This document shows, in pieces, positions 52,152 through 63,047 of a DNA stretch of 64,000 bases. The DNA is from Nocardioides cavernaquae (GTDB lineage Bacteria > Actinomycetota > Actinomycetes > Propionibacteriales > Nocardioidaceae): the NCBI RefSeq assembly GCF_003600895.1, contig NZ_QYRP01000002.1, forward strand, positions 868,001 through 932,000, read 5' to 3'. The translations under genes were made by a program, and so were the position numbers. A model generated the notes under the pieces. The model was not told the origin of the DNA. It did no database searches and saw only the letters and a list, made by a program, of their open reading frames with translations. Numbering within the stretch: the first letter of the stretch is position 1; every line of letters starts with the position of its first letter.

Positions 52152-53614
52152 GAGGTGCCTCCCGCCTGCTCGCACAGGTCCATCAGCGACGTGAACCCGA
52201 CGTTGTCATCGAGTGCATCCGCGAGCCGGTCCAGCATCTGCTCCCGCCGGTCCGCATAGCCAGCGGCGTCGGGCACGGGCTGCCACGACGAGCCCGCACG
52301 CTGCGCGACCTCGGTCAGGAACGCACGCCGGAAACCATCGTTCTCGAAGGCGCCGTGCCACGTCGTCCCCCAGACGGAGCCGGAGGTGAACCCGTCGAGG
52401 AACTCCTCGGCATCTCCCCCGGACGTGAGCGTGGTGACGCCGTGATGGATCTCGTACGCCGTGACCGGCTGTCCGCGCCACTCGCCGGTCGGGCGGCCGA
52501 GCAGCTTGTCGGCGCCGAAGAGCACTCGCGTCGGCAGCAGGCCCAGGCCCGCAACGGTGCCTCCGCCCTCGATGCCGTTCGGGTCCTCGATCACCTGGGC
52601 GAGCATCTGGTTGCCGCCGCAGATGCCGAGGACAGGACGGCCGTCCGCGACCCGCTTCGCGATCACCTCGTCGAGTCCGCGCTCGCGCAGCCAGGCCAGG
52701 TCGGACATCGTCGCGCGTGAACCGGGAAGGACGACCAGGTCAGCGTCGGCCAGGTCGCCGCCGCGGACGGTGAAGGAGACGTCGAGGCCGGGCTCGGCGG
52801 CGAGCGCGTCGATGTCGGTCGCGTTGGAGATCCGGGGGAACCGCACCGCCGCCACCGTCAGCTTCGGTCCGCTGCGGGTGTCCTTGCTCCAGCCGCCGAT
52901 CGCGAGCGCGTCCTCCGCGTCGAGCCACAGGTCGGGCAGCCACGGGAGCACGCCGAGCACGGGCCGCCCGGTGCGCTCCTCGAGCGTGACGAGCCCGGGC
53001 CGCAGGAGGTCGAGCGAGCCGCGGAACTTGTTCACTATCCAGCCCTTGAGGTGCGCCTGGTCCTCGGGGTCGAGCAGCGCGAGCGTGCCGTACATCGCCG
53101 CGAGCACGCCGCCCCGGTCGATGTCACCGACCACCACGACCGGGAGGCCGACCTCGCGGGCCAGCCCCATGTTCACGTAGTCGCCGCCGCGCAGGTTGAC
53201 CTCGGCCGGAGACCCGGCGCCCTCGGCCAGGATCACGTCGTAGCGGCTGGCGAGATCGCGGAACGCCTCGAACGCGGCCGCGGCGAGATGGCGCCGGCCG
53301 GTGGCGAACTCGCCCGACTCGAGCGTGCCCGCCGGCTGTCCCATCAGCACGATGTGGCTGCGGCGGTCGGAGCCGGGCTTGAGCAGCACCGGGTTCATGG
53401 CCGCCTCGGGCTCGACGCGCGCTGCGATCGCCTGCAGCCACTGGGCCCGGCCGATCTCGGCGCCGTCCGCGCAGACCATCGAGTTGTTGCTCATGTTCTG
53501 GCTCTTGAACGGCGCGACCCGCACCCCGTTGCGCGCGAAGAGCCGGCACGCGGCCGCGGTCACCAGGCTCTTGCCGGCATCCGAGGTCGTGCCGGCAATC
53601 AGGAGGCCCTTCAT
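52148..53614 (-). CDS. cobQ: Cobyric acid synthase CobQ
   Basis: 488 aa glutamine-dependent amidotransferase that amidates the b, d, e and g side chains. ATPase domain: GLLIAGTTSDAGKSLVTAAACRL (P-loop-like residues 8-16), PFKSQNMSNNS. GATase domain with nucleophile Cys332 (VLGICGGNQMLA) and catalytic His in GAFENDGFRR / YEIHHG region. ATG at 53612-53614 was chosen from homology; overlaps cobD stop. Confidence 0.96.
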   Translation of the reverse strand: MKGLLIAGTTSDAGKSLVTAAACRLFARNGVRVAPFKSQNMSNNSMVCADGAEIGRAQWLQAIAARVEPEAAMNPVLLKPGSDRRSHIVLMGQPAGTLESGEFATGRRHLAAAAFEAFRDLASRYDVILAEGAGSPAEVNLRGGDYVNMGLAREVGLPVVVVGDIDRGGVLAAMYGTLALLDPEDQAHLKGWIVNKFRGSLDLLRPGLVTLEERTGRPVLGVLPWLPDLWLDAEDALAIGGWSKDTRSGPKLTVAAVRFPRISNATDIDALAAEPGLDVSFTVRGGDLADADLVVLPGSRATMSDLAWLRERGLDEVIAKRVADGRPVLGICGGNQMLAQVIEDPNGIEGGGTVAGLGLLPTRVLFGADKLLGRPTGEWRGQPVTAYEIHHGVTTLTSGGDAEEFLDGFTSGSVWGTTWHGAFENDGFRRAFLTEVAQRAGSSWQPVPDAAGYADRREQMLDRLADALDDNVGFTSLMDLCEQAGGTS

Positions 53615-54576
53615 CGCCGCGCTCCCCGGCTCGCGCCGATGGTGAGCGCCAGCCCGGCCGCAGTGAACAGTGCCGCCGACGACACCTGGCGCGAGAGCCG
53701 GTTGGCGCGAGCGACGTCGGCAACGGCGACCTCGCGCCCGTCGCCGAGTACGCCGCGCTGCTCGGTCACGCCCTCGTAGGTGTTGCTGCCACCGAGTCGC
53801 ACCCCCAGCGCCCCTGCGTACGCCGCCTCCACCGGGCCGGCGTTGGGCGAGGGGTGGAGTCGCGCATAGCGGCGCCACGTCGTGAGCGCCTCGCGGCGAC
53901 CCGTGACGATGAAGACGAGGAAGGCAGCGATGCGCGCAGGGACCAGGTTGAGCCAGTCGTCCAGGCGCGCGCTCGCCCAGCCGAACTGCTCATACCGCGG
54001 CGACCGGTAGCCCACCATCGCGTCGAGGGTGTTTGCAGCGCGGTAGCCGAGCAGGCCGGGAGCGCCCAGCAACCCGCCCCAGAGGAGCGGTGCGACCACG
54101 GCGTCGGAGGTGTTCTCGGCGATCGACTCGACCGTTGCCCGGGCCAGGTCCGGCTCGCTGAGGTTCGAGGCATCGCGTGCGCAGAGGTGGGAGAGCCGCT
54201 GACGGGCGCCGGGCAGGTCGCCTCCGTCGAGCAGGCCAGCCATGGCGTCGCCCTCCCGGACCAGGGAGGTGCCGCCGAGCGCGATGAAGGTCGTCGCCGT
54301 GGTGAGTCCGAGCTCGGCGAGAACGGGCCCGACGCCAGGGAGGCGCTGGAGACCGGCACGCGCGCCGAGGGTCGCGGCGGTGGTGCCACCGACGAGGGCA
54401 GCGGAGTAGGCGGCACCGCGAGCTCGCGAGTCGGCGTAGACGCCGTGCTCCAGTCGCCGGGCGAGGGTGCCGAAGAGCGCGACCGGGTGGTGGCGCCGCG
54501 GATCGGCGAACGCGAGGTCGAGAGCGAAGCCGGCGCTCAGTCCTGCCGCGCGTGCCGCCATCACCTTGCCGCTCAT
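53611..54576 (-). CDS. cobD: Adenosylcobinamide-phosphate synthase CobD/CbiB
   Basis: 321 aa integral membrane protein that attaches aminopropanol (phosphate) to adenosylcobyric acid. Hallmarks: DPRRHHPVALFGTLARRLE, ARATVESIAENTSDAVVAPLLW, YRAANTLDAMVGYRSPRYEQFGWASARLDDWLN, HPSPNAGPVEAAYAGALGVRLGG. Multiple hydrophobic helices. First gene of the cobD-cobQ-cobL-cobM operon; its product uses the CobC-made side arm. Confidence 0.96.
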   Translation of the reverse strand: MSGKVMAARAAGLSAGFALDLAFADPRRHHPVALFGTLARRLEHGVYADSRARGAAYSAALVGGTTAATLGARAGLQRLPGVGPVLAELGLTTATTFIALGGTSLVREGDAMAGLLDGGDLPGARQRLSHLCARDASNLSEPDLARATVESIAENTSDAVVAPLLWGGLLGAPGLLGYRAANTLDAMVGYRSPRYEQFGWASARLDDWLNLVPARIAAFLVFIVTGRREALTTWRRYARLHPSPNAGPVEAAYAGALGVRLGGSNTYEGVTEQRGVLGDGREVAVADVARANRLSRQVSSAALFTAAGLALTIGASRGARR

Positions 54577-54638
54577 GGTGCCCGAGCCTAGTTGCCCCGC
54601 GCGGCCTGATCCTGCGCAGCCCCAGCGGAGAGACGGGC

Positions 54639-55916
54639 TCATCGAAGAGGCAGCGTCCGCACGACGTCGAGCACGCCCGCGCTGACCACCAGGAGCGGGA
54701 GCAGCGCGATCATCAGCCATGCCTCCGCCTGGTCCAGCGCCAGCGCCATCCGCGGAGAACTGCCGCGGTCGCACAGGACGTGGACCGGAACGAACAGGCC
54801 GATCAGCGCCGCAGCCACTCCGAGGTACGCCGCCCAGGCCGGCCAGAAGAGCAGCGCCGAGCCGCCTGCGACGGCCAGCCCGGCAACTCCGAACCCGAGG
54901 CCGAGCAGCACCTCCGCGGCGCTGTGGTGATGCCGCGCACGGACGATCGGGAGCAGCGCGGCGGTGACGGCCAGGAGTGCGCCCGCCCAGCCAGTCCGCA
55001 CCGCCGCCGGGATGAGGACCAGGGCGAGCAGTCCGGTGGTCGCCTGGAGGGCGCGGAGGATGTCGTGCCCCGTCGCCACTGTCGCGGCAAGGCCGGGCGA
55101 CCGGTCCCCGGACGCCAGGCCGCTCTCCGCGATCGTCAGGGCCACCCGCGGCAACCCCGGCGCAACGACGACCGTGGCCGCGAGCGCCACCGCAGCCAGG
55201 AAACCGGTGTCGAGCGACGTGTGCGCCTCCAGGGCACCCAGGGCGCTGAGCACACCGCCGGCAACGACCGCGGGAAGGACCAGCAACCACCGGTCGGTGA
55301 GCGCACGCGTGAGGAGCCCACCTGCGATGCACGCAGCGGCACCCGCGAGGGCAGCACCGCCGATCAGCTGGCCCCCTGCAGCCGCGTAGGCGATGCCCGC
55401 CCATCCGGCCAGGAGAGCCACCAGGCCCTCCTGGCGTCGGCGATCGAGCGCCGCGGCCGCCACCACGAGGACGGATGACACCGCGAGCGCCGCGGCACCC
55501 GTCCACGCCACAGCACCGAGCAGCAGGGCAGCGAGCCCGATCGCCAGGGCGAGCGCTCCCGTCGCGAGGGCGGCTGGGCGCGCAAGCGCCTGGTGCCACG
55601 GCAGACAGGTCTGCACGACGGCGTCGGCCATCTCCTCGACCGGGTCATCGAAGCGGGTCCGCGCCAGGTCGTCATCGGGGACCAGCGACAGGACCTGCCC
55701 GTCCCGCACTCCCTGGGCCTCGAGCCCAGCCTCCGCACGGAGCACCTTCCCGGCTGGATCGACCAACCGATGCGCCCGGGCCGATCCGGATGGCTCCTGC
55801 AGCCCCACCGCGGCCGCCAGGTCCGGGAGCAGCTCAGCGACGGCCAGCGTGCCGGGCACTGCCAGGTCGGCCCGACCCTCTGCCCCTGCGACCGTGACCC
55901 GCACCAGCTGCCCCAT
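54639..55916 (-). CDS. eccD: Type VII secretion channel protein EccD
   Basis: 425 aa. N-terminal ubiquitin-like YukD domain (residues 1-~80: VRVTVAGAEGRADLAVPGTLAVAELLPDLA...) followed by about 11 TM helices, the EccD architecture; actinobacterial EccD is usually somewhat longer. It forms the membrane pore of T7SS. It ends an operon whose upstream genes are two WXG100 proteins (gap of 3 bases to the first). No eccB or eccE is beside it. Confidence 0.9.
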   Translation of the reverse strand: MGQLVRVTVAGAEGRADLAVPGTLAVAELLPDLAAAVGLQEPSGSARAHRLVDPAGKVLRAEAGLEAQGVRDGQVLSLVPDDDLARTRFDDPVEEMADAVVQTCLPWHQALARPAALATGALALAIGLAALLLGAVAWTGAAALAVSSVLVVAAAALDRRRQEGLVALLAGWAGIAYAAAGGQLIGGAALAGAAACIAGGLLTRALTDRWLLVLPAVVAGGVLSALGALEAHTSLDTGFLAAVALAATVVVAPGLPRVALTIAESGLASGDRSPGLAATVATGHDILRALQATTGLLALVLIPAAVRTGWAGALLAVTAALLPIVRARHHHSAAEVLLGLGFGVAGLAVAGGSALLFWPAWAAYLGVAAALIGLFVPVHVLCDRGSSPRMALALDQAEAWLMIALLPLLVVSAGVLDVVRTLPLR

Positions 55917-55919
55917 CTC

Positions 55920-56213
55920 TCAGCCGCCGAACCTTCGGGCGTTGGCGGTCTCCGCCGCCCGGTAGTCGTCCGCCGCACCGTCGACGGCCTGACCAATCGC
56001 CTGCAGCACCTCCTTCATGTCACGCATCGCAGCGCCCCACTGCAGGCGCGCCTGCGTGAATGACTCGGAGGCGGCACCGGTCCAGTCCGGCGCGCGACCC
56101 TGCATGCGCTGCTCGAGACCGGTCAGCTGCTCCTCGATGGCTGCGGCCGCTGAACGGAGCCCCGCGCCGGCGTCGCCGAGTGCGGCGTACCCGACCTTGA
56201 GTGTCCCAGTCAT
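55920..56213 (-). CDS. WXG100 family secreted protein (Esx-like) 1
   Basis: 97 aa helical hairpin protein. The turn motif WTG lies at residues 44-46 (APDWTGAASESF), between helices LRSAAAAIEEQLTGLEQRM and ARLQWGAAMRDMKEVLQAIGQAV. Likely secreted by the adjacent T7SS, probably as a heterodimer with the neighbouring WXG protein 12 bases upstream. C-terminal YRAAETANARRF contains an A-x3-Y-R-x-A-type tail rather than a strict YxxxD. Confidence 0.92.
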   Translation of the reverse strand: MTGTLKVGYAALGDAGAGLRSAAAAIEEQLTGLEQRMQGRAPDWTGAASESFTQARLQWGAAMRDMKEVLQAIGQAVDGAADDYRAAETANARRFGG

Positions 56214-56225
56214 GATCCCAGCCCC

Positions 56226-56543
56226 TCAGCCCAGCAGCCCGGCATAGCGATTGAGCGCAGCGGCAACGCCACCGTCGGTTTCTGCATAGGTGCCCTCGGT
56301 CGCCCGGAGCTGTGACTCGAATCCGTCGAGCGCGGCGATCACCTGGTCGGCGCTGCGCTGCCATGCCTCGATCGCGCCGCGGAACGCACGCTCCCCCTGG
56401 CCCTCCCACTGCCCGGAGAGCTGCTCGAGTCGCGTCCTCAGCCCACTGAGGTCACCGGTGAGATCGGCGCGCGTGCGCGCGACGTCGGCAGCAGCCGCGA
56501 CGAGGACGTCGTCGGTCTTGCTCAGTCCAGCCATGTTGCTCAT
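56226..56543 (-). CDS. WXG100 family secreted protein (Esx-like) 2
   Basis: 105 aa (MSNMAGLSKTDDVLV). WEG turn at about residues 47-49 (LSGQWEGQGERAF) between two amphipathic helices. I chose the ATG at 56541-56543 because AAAGGG lies 6 bases upstream of it; an ATG two codons earlier has no room for a ribosome-binding site. Together with protein 1 it forms an esx pair, divergent from eccC. Confidence 0.92.
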   Translation of the reverse strand: MSNMAGLSKTDDVLVAAAADVARTRADLTGDLSGLRTRLEQLSGQWEGQGERAFRGAIEAWQRSADQVIAALDGFESQLRATEGTYAETDGGVAAALNRYAGLLG

Positions 56544-56681
56544 GGTCATCCCTTTCCACGCCAGCGGTCGCGGCGTCGTACTCGGTGACTCCCCTTCATC
56601 CACGCCACCCAAACCCGGTTGTCCACAGGCCCGGGAGGTAGCCCTCCCCAGATGTCCGTACGTCGACCTACCGTCGTCGGC

Positions 56682-59600
56682 ATGTCCCCGGAAACGCTCC
56701 GCCTCTCCCCGCCTCCGGCCCTGCGGCCGCGCGAGGGGAGCGGCTCCGCGCTGCTCCTGGCGCTGCCCGCGCTCGGTGGCGTCGCCTCGGTCGCGCTGGT
56801 CGCGAGCATGGGCATGGGTGCGAGCGGCACTCTGCGGACCCGCAGCCTGCTCGCCGCCGGCGTCGTCCTGGTGACCACGGTCGGGTTCGTCCTCGTGCAG
56901 CTCGACCGGCAGCGACGGCAGCAGCAGCTCCAGCGGGGCGGATCCCGGAGCGACTACCTCGACTACCTCGGTGGGATCCGGGAGACGGTGCGCGAGGCAG
57001 CGGCACTGCAGCGTGCCTCGTTGATCGCGGCGTTCCCCGATCCGTCGGCCCTGCCCTTCCTGACTCGGGCCCCGACCGCACCGGCGGCAGCCGGGGCCGG
57101 CCCGTTGCCGGTGCGCGTCGGGCTGGGCAGCCGCCCGCTCGACCTGCTCCTGGTCCCGCCCGAGCGGACTCCGGGCGAGCCGCCGGATCCCGTCGCCGCG
57201 ACGGCGCTCGAGCGGCTCCTCCACCTTCACCGGACCCAGCCCGACCTGCCCGTGACCGTCGACCTCGATGCGCTCCGACGGATCGAGGTCGACCGATCTG
57301 GGGCCCGGGCACTCGTCTGCTCGGCTGCCGCGCGCTACGGCCCCGGCCGCCTGCGGATCGCCGTGCTCGCCAGCCCCGAGCTGCTCGGCCGGTGGGAGTG
57401 GGCCAAGTGGCTGCCTCACGCCGGCTCCCTCAGCGAGGACGACGAGACCGGGCCGGCCCGCCTCATCGCCACCGACCCGTCCGCCCTCGCTCTCGCGTCG
57501 AGCGATCCGGGGCATCTGGTGATGGTCCTCGACGGCGTCCCGCATGACCAGGACGTGACGACCCTGCTGGGGCGGATGAGCTCCCACTCGGTGATCGAGA
57601 TCAATGCCGAAGCCGCACCACTGGCCACAGCGCCCGACCGGTGCAGCGTGGCGACAGCTGAGGTCATCGCCCGTCGGCTCAGCTCACGGCACCCGCAGAC
57701 GGCGGGCTCCCCCGACACCCTGGCGGACCTCCTCCGCGCAGATGCCGGTTCGCGGCAGCGGCTCCGGGTGCCGATCGGAGTGACCCACTCCGGCGCGCCG
57801 CTCCTCCTCGATCTCCGCGAGTCGGCAGAGGGAGGCGACGGACCCCATGGGCTGGTGGTGGGCGCCACCGGATCGGGCAAGTCCGAGCTGCTGCGCACGC
57901 TGACCGTCGCTCTCGCGCTCGTCCACCCGCCGGAGGAGCTCAACCTGGTCCTCGTCGACTTCAAGGGTGGGGCCACCTTCGCCGGTCTGGGCACCCTCCC
58001 CCACACCTCTGCCCTGATCACCAACCTGAGCGACGACCTCGCGCTCGTCGACCGCATGCACGATGCGCTCGCGGGTGAGCTGGTCCGCCGCCAGGAGGTC
58101 CTCCGTGCGGCCGGTGACTTCGCCTCGCTCCGCGACCTCGACGCCGCGCGCGCCTCCCGCGCGGACCTCCCGTCGCTGCCAGCCCTCCTCGTCGTCATCG
58201 ACGAGTTCTCCGAGCTGCTGACCACCCGTCCCGAGCTGGCCGAGCTCTTCGCCGGCATCGGCCGACTGGGTCGCTCGCTCGGCATCCATCTCCTGCTGGC
58301 CACCCAGCGCCTCGACGAAGGCCGCCTGCGCGGACTCGAGGCGCACCTCGGATTCCGGATCGCGCTCCGCACCTTCTCCGCGGCCGAGTCCCGCGCAGCG
58401 ATCGGCGTCACTGACGCGCACGACCTGCCACGCACGCCGGGTGTCGGCTACCTCTCGACCGGCCCGGGGGCTCTGGTGAGGTTCCGCGCCGCTCATGTCT
58501 CCTCTCCGGTCGCACCGCGCGACACGACCCCGCCGCGCGTGCTGCCGTTCACGGCGGCGCCAGTGGTCGCACCTGATCCGCCGGCCATGCCGGGCCAGCC
58601 CGCCCCTTCCTTCCTCGACTCCGCCGTCGCCGCGGCATCCGAGCAGGCAGGGGAGGACCGCCGAGCCCACCGCATCTGGCTCCCGCCGCTCCGCGGCACG
58701 GTCCCGCTGACGGCGCTGGTGCCCGATGTTGCCGCGGACCCCGACCTCGGGCTGGTCTCGCCGGCGTGGCGCAGCGTTGGCCCGCGGACCTTCCCCATCG
58801 GCGTCGTCGATCGCCCGCGGGAGCAGCGTCATGAACCGCTCGTGGTCCGGCTCGACGGCGCCACTGGCCATGCTGCGGTCGTCGGCGCACCACGATCGGG
58901 CACCAGCACCCTCCTGCGCACGCTGGTCACCGGGCTTGCTCTGACCGGCACGCCTGCAGAGACGCAGTTCCTCCTGGTCGACCTGGCCGGGGGTGACCTG
59001 ACCTCGCTCTCCGGCCTTCCCCATGTCATCGCCACGGCGGATCGCCGGCAGCCCGAACGCGTCCGCCGCATCCTCTCCGAGGCGATCACGCGGGCAGATG
59101 GCGACAACCCGTCCGAGCTGTTCCTCGTCATCGACGGCTGGGGTGGTGTCCGCGAGCTCTTCCCGGACCTGGAGGCCGACCTGGCCGCGCTCGCTCAACG
59201 GTCGCTCTCCTCGGGCGTCCACCTGATCGTCTCGGCGACGCGGTGGGGTGACCTGCGCCCGGCGTTGCGCGACGTCATCGGCACCCGGCTCGAGCTCCGC
59301 CTCGGCGACCCGTCGGAGTCCGGGCACGGCCGCCAGCTGGCCTGCCTGGTGCCGGTCGAGCCCGGGCGAGGGCTCGCTCCCGGCGGTCACCACTTCCTCG
59401 CCGCCCATCCCGGTGATCCTGGCGAGTTCACCGCACGGGTGCGCGAGGCCTGGCGGGGACCGGATGCACCTCCGCTGGTCGACCTGCCCTCTCAGGTCGA
59501 CCTCGCGCGGCTCCTCCACGAGCACGCCCCAGGTTCCGCAGACACCCTCACCCTCGGCGTCGGCGAGGACCTGGCACCCCTCAGGTTCACTCCCGCCGAG

Positions 59601-60224
59601 CTCCCCCACCTGATCGTCTACGGCGACAGCGGATCCGGAAGGAGTGCGCTGCTCCGGACCATCGCCAGCGAGGTCGTCCGCACGCACGAGCCCGAGGAGG
59701 CGCGGATCGTGGTGGTCGATCCGCGCCGATCACTGCTGGGCGAGGTGCCCGAGCGCCATCTGCTCGACCATGTGGCGACCCCCGACGCGATCACGTCGGC
59801 GATGACGGACCTGGCCGAGGTGCTCCGCGGCCGACAGCCACGGCCCGACGTCAGCCGGGCAGAGCTCCGGGCCCGCAGCTGGTGGACGGGGCCCGAGGTC
59901 TGGCTGCTCGTCGACGACCACGACCTGCTCACGGCCGGCGCGGCACTGATGCCCCTCCACGACCTGCTGCCGCACGCACCCGAGATCGGCCTGCACCTGG
60001 TGGTGACCCGGCGGGCGCACGGGGCCGCGCGGGCCCAGCACGAGCCCACCCTCCGGATCCTCCGCGACAGCCGTGCGCCGGTCCTGCTCCTCGACGGGCC
60101 ACCCGAGGAGGGCCCGCTCGCCGGGCCGCACCGTGCCGCGCCGCAACCGCCCGGTCGGGGACTCCTCGTCACCGGCCGAGCGGCCAGGCAGGTGCAGCTC
60201 GCCTGGCTCGATCCTGCGGAATGA
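56682..60224 (+). CDS. eccC: Type VII secretion ATPase EccC (FtsK/SpoIIIE)
   Basis: 1180 aa. Two TM helices near residues 20-60, then three FtsK-like ATPase domains. Domain 1 has a canonical P-loop GATGSGKS (394-401) and Walker B LLVVIDEFSEL. Domain 2 has GAPRSGTS (735-742) with Thr in place of the P-loop Lys. Domain 3 has GDSGSGRS (~981-988) with Arg instead of Lys. So only domain 1 looks catalytically intact, as is common in EccC. Start is uncertain: ATGs at 56652 and 56682 and a TTG at 56619 are in frame. Confidence 0.93.
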   Translation: MSPETLRLSPPPALRPREGSGSALLLALPALGGVASVALVASMGMGASGTLRTRSLLAAGVVLVTTVGFVLVQLDRQRRQQQLQRGGSRSDYLDYLGGIRETVREAAALQRASLIAAFPDPSALPFLTRAPTAPAAAGAGPLPVRVGLGSRPLDLLLVPPERTPGEPPDPVAATALERLLHLHRTQPDLPVTVDLDALRRIEVDRSGARALVCSAAARYGPGRLRIAVLASPELLGRWEWAKWLPHAGSLSEDDETGPARLIATDPSALALASSDPGHLVMVLDGVPHDQDVTTLLGRMSSHSVIEINAEAAPLATAPDRCSVATAEVIARRLSSRHPQTAGSPDTLADLLRADAGSRQRLRVPIGVTHSGAPLLLDLRESAEGGDGPHGLVVGATGSGKSELLRTLTVALALVHPPEELNLVLVDFKGGATFAGLGTLPHTSALITNLSDDLALVDRMHDALAGELVRRQEVLRAAGDFASLRDLDAARASRADLPSLPALLVVIDEFSELLTTRPELAELFAGIGRLGRSLGIHLLLATQRLDEGRLRGLEAHLGFRIALRTFSAAESRAAIGVTDAHDLPRTPGVGYLSTGPGALVRFRAAHVSSPVAPRDTTPPRVLPFTAAPVVAPDPPAMPGQPAPSFLDSAVAAASEQAGEDRRAHRIWLPPLRGTVPLTALVPDVAADPDLGLVSPAWRSVGPRTFPIGVVDRPREQRHEPLVVRLDGATGHAAVVGAPRSGTSTLLRTLVTGLALTGTPAETQFLLVDLAGGDLTSLSGLPHVIATADRRQPERVRRILSEAITRADGDNPSELFLVIDGWGGVRELFPDLEADLAALAQRSLSSGVHLIVSATRWGDLRPALRDVIGTRLELRLGDPSESGHGRQLACLVPVEPGRGLAPGGHHFLAAHPGDPGEFTARVREAWRGPDAPPLVDLPSQVDLARLLHEHAPGSADTLTLGVGEDLAPLRFTPAELPHLIVYGDSGSGRSALLRTIASEVVRTHEPEEARIVVVDPRRSLLGEVPERHLLDHVATPDAITSAMTDLAEVLRGRQPRPDVSRAELRARSWWTGPEVWLLVDDHDLLTAGAALMPLHDLLPHAPEIGLHLVVTRRAHGAARAQHEPTLRILRDSRAPVLLLDGPPEEGPLAGPHRAAPQPPGRGLLVTGRAARQVQLAWLDPAE

Positions 60225-60234
60225 CGCGGTCCGC

Positions 60235-61917
<1,683 letters not shown>

Positions 61918-62009
61918 GCGCGCAGCGTAATCGCGGATCCCTCGCTGCGGCAGGGTCCGCCGCGAACCAGCACGGGGGTCTTGGCGACACACGCGTGCGG
62001 GTTCGGCGC

Positions 62010-62660
62010 CTAGTGCGACGAGGTGCCGGTGGTCGCCAGGGTGGCGCCGAGGCCGATCATCATCACGCCACCGGTCGCACCGAGGCGGTCCAACCGCTGC
62101 GGCTCCCGGGCGAACCACTCCCGGGCACGGCTGGCCGCGAAGACCCAGACCGAGTCGGACGCGATCGCGAGGACCGAGAAGACCAGGCCGAGGAAGACCA
62201 GCTGAAGACCAGCTGACCCCGACGGAGAGACGAACTGGGGCAGGAAGGCGGCGAAGAAGACGATGGTCTTGGGGTTGGTCACTCCGACGATCGCGCCGGT
62301 CCTGATCGAGCCCCAGGTCGACATGCCACGCACGGCAGCCTCGGCCCCGCCCAGCATCGCGGCACGCGCATCACCGCGGTGCCGGATCGCCTGGATGCCG
62401 AGATAGACGACGTAGGCCGCGCCGGCCAGCTTGAGCGCGGTGAACGCCGCGGCCGACGTGGCCACGAGCGCCCCAAGTCCCAGCGCCACTCCGAGCACCT
62501 GGCCGAGCAGCCCGAGGGCATTGCCGACGACCGAGAGGAGCGCGTCGCGGCGGCCGACCGTCAGCGCCCGACCGATCGTGAAGAGCAAAGAAGGTCCGGG
62601 CACCTGGATGAAGATGAGCGACGCGAGCAGGAACGCGGCGAAGTGACCGGAAGTGGGCAT
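62010..62660 (-). CDS. LysE/RhtB family amino-acid exporter
   Basis: 216 aa, six predicted TM helices. N-terminal FLLASLIFIQVPGPSLLFTIGRALTVGRRDALLSVVGNALG with the PGPS motif and the middle GVTNPKTIVFFAAFLPQFV are LysE hallmarks. Start MPTSGHF at 62658-62660. Substrate unknown. The operon context is not informative; it is divergent from the next gene. Confidence 0.93.
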   Translation of the reverse strand: MPTSGHFAAFLLASLIFIQVPGPSLLFTIGRALTVGRRDALLSVVGNALGLLGQVLGVALGLGALVATSAAAFTALKLAGAAYVVYLGIQAIRHRGDARAAMLGGAEAAVRGMSTWGSIRTGAIVGVTNPKTIVFFAAFLPQFVSPSGSAGLQLVFLGLVFSVLAIASDSVWVFAASRAREWFAREPQRLDRLGATGGVMMIGLGATLATTGTSSH

Positions 62661-62750
62661 GTCCTCGATTGTCCGGACCGTCCGCTTCTGTGGCAACTGC
62701 AATAGCCGGACCGGGCCTCGCCCCGGCCGCGCTGCCCTAAGATCGGCGGC

Positions 62751-63047
62751 GTGATCTTCAAGCGCGTCGGCGAGAGCCGCCCCTACCCCGAGCACGGGAC
62801 GACCTCCCGCGCCTGGAGCCAGGTGCCGCCGCGTCAGGTGCGTCTGGACCAGCTCGTCACGACCAAGGACACCCTCAAGCTGACCTCGTTGCTCGATGAG
62901 GACTCCACCTTCTACGGCGACCTGTTCGCGCATGTCGTGCAGTGGCAGGGCGATTACTACCTCGAGGACGGCCTGCACCGCGCACTGCGGGCGGCTCTCC
63001 AGCAGCGCCACGTCATCCACGCCCGTGTGCTCGTCCTGGAGGACTGA
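62751..63047 (+). CDS. Conserved small actinobacterial protein (ParB-like fold hint)
   Basis: 98 aa, GTG start at 62751. Reads MIFKRVGESRPYPEHG...VPPRQVRLDQLVTTKDTLKL...FYGDLFAHVVQWQGDYYLEDGLHRALRAALQQ. The EDGLHRALRAAL block resembles the ParB/sulfiredoxin DGxHR motif. I recall near-identical conserved proteins in many actinobacteria, sometimes labelled VapB-type antitoxin, but no toxin gene is adjacent. Function not known. Directly followed by the LytR_C gene. Confidence 0.8.
   Translation: MIFKRVGESRPYPEHGTTSRAWSQVPPRQVRLDQLVTTKDTLKLTSLLDEDSTFYGDLFAHVVQWQGDYYLEDGLHRALRAALQQRHVIHARVLVLED

Noticed and set aside
56619..56681. Longer EccC starts at 56619 (TTG) and 56652 (ATG)
   Set aside because: Possible, but they add residues without clear conservation. 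I kept 56682 and noted the uncertainty in the feature.
62751..63047. Toxin-antitoxin (VapB-like) locus
   Set aside because: No toxin gene is adjacent, and the neighbour is a LytR_C membrane protein. The label is not supported by the sequence.
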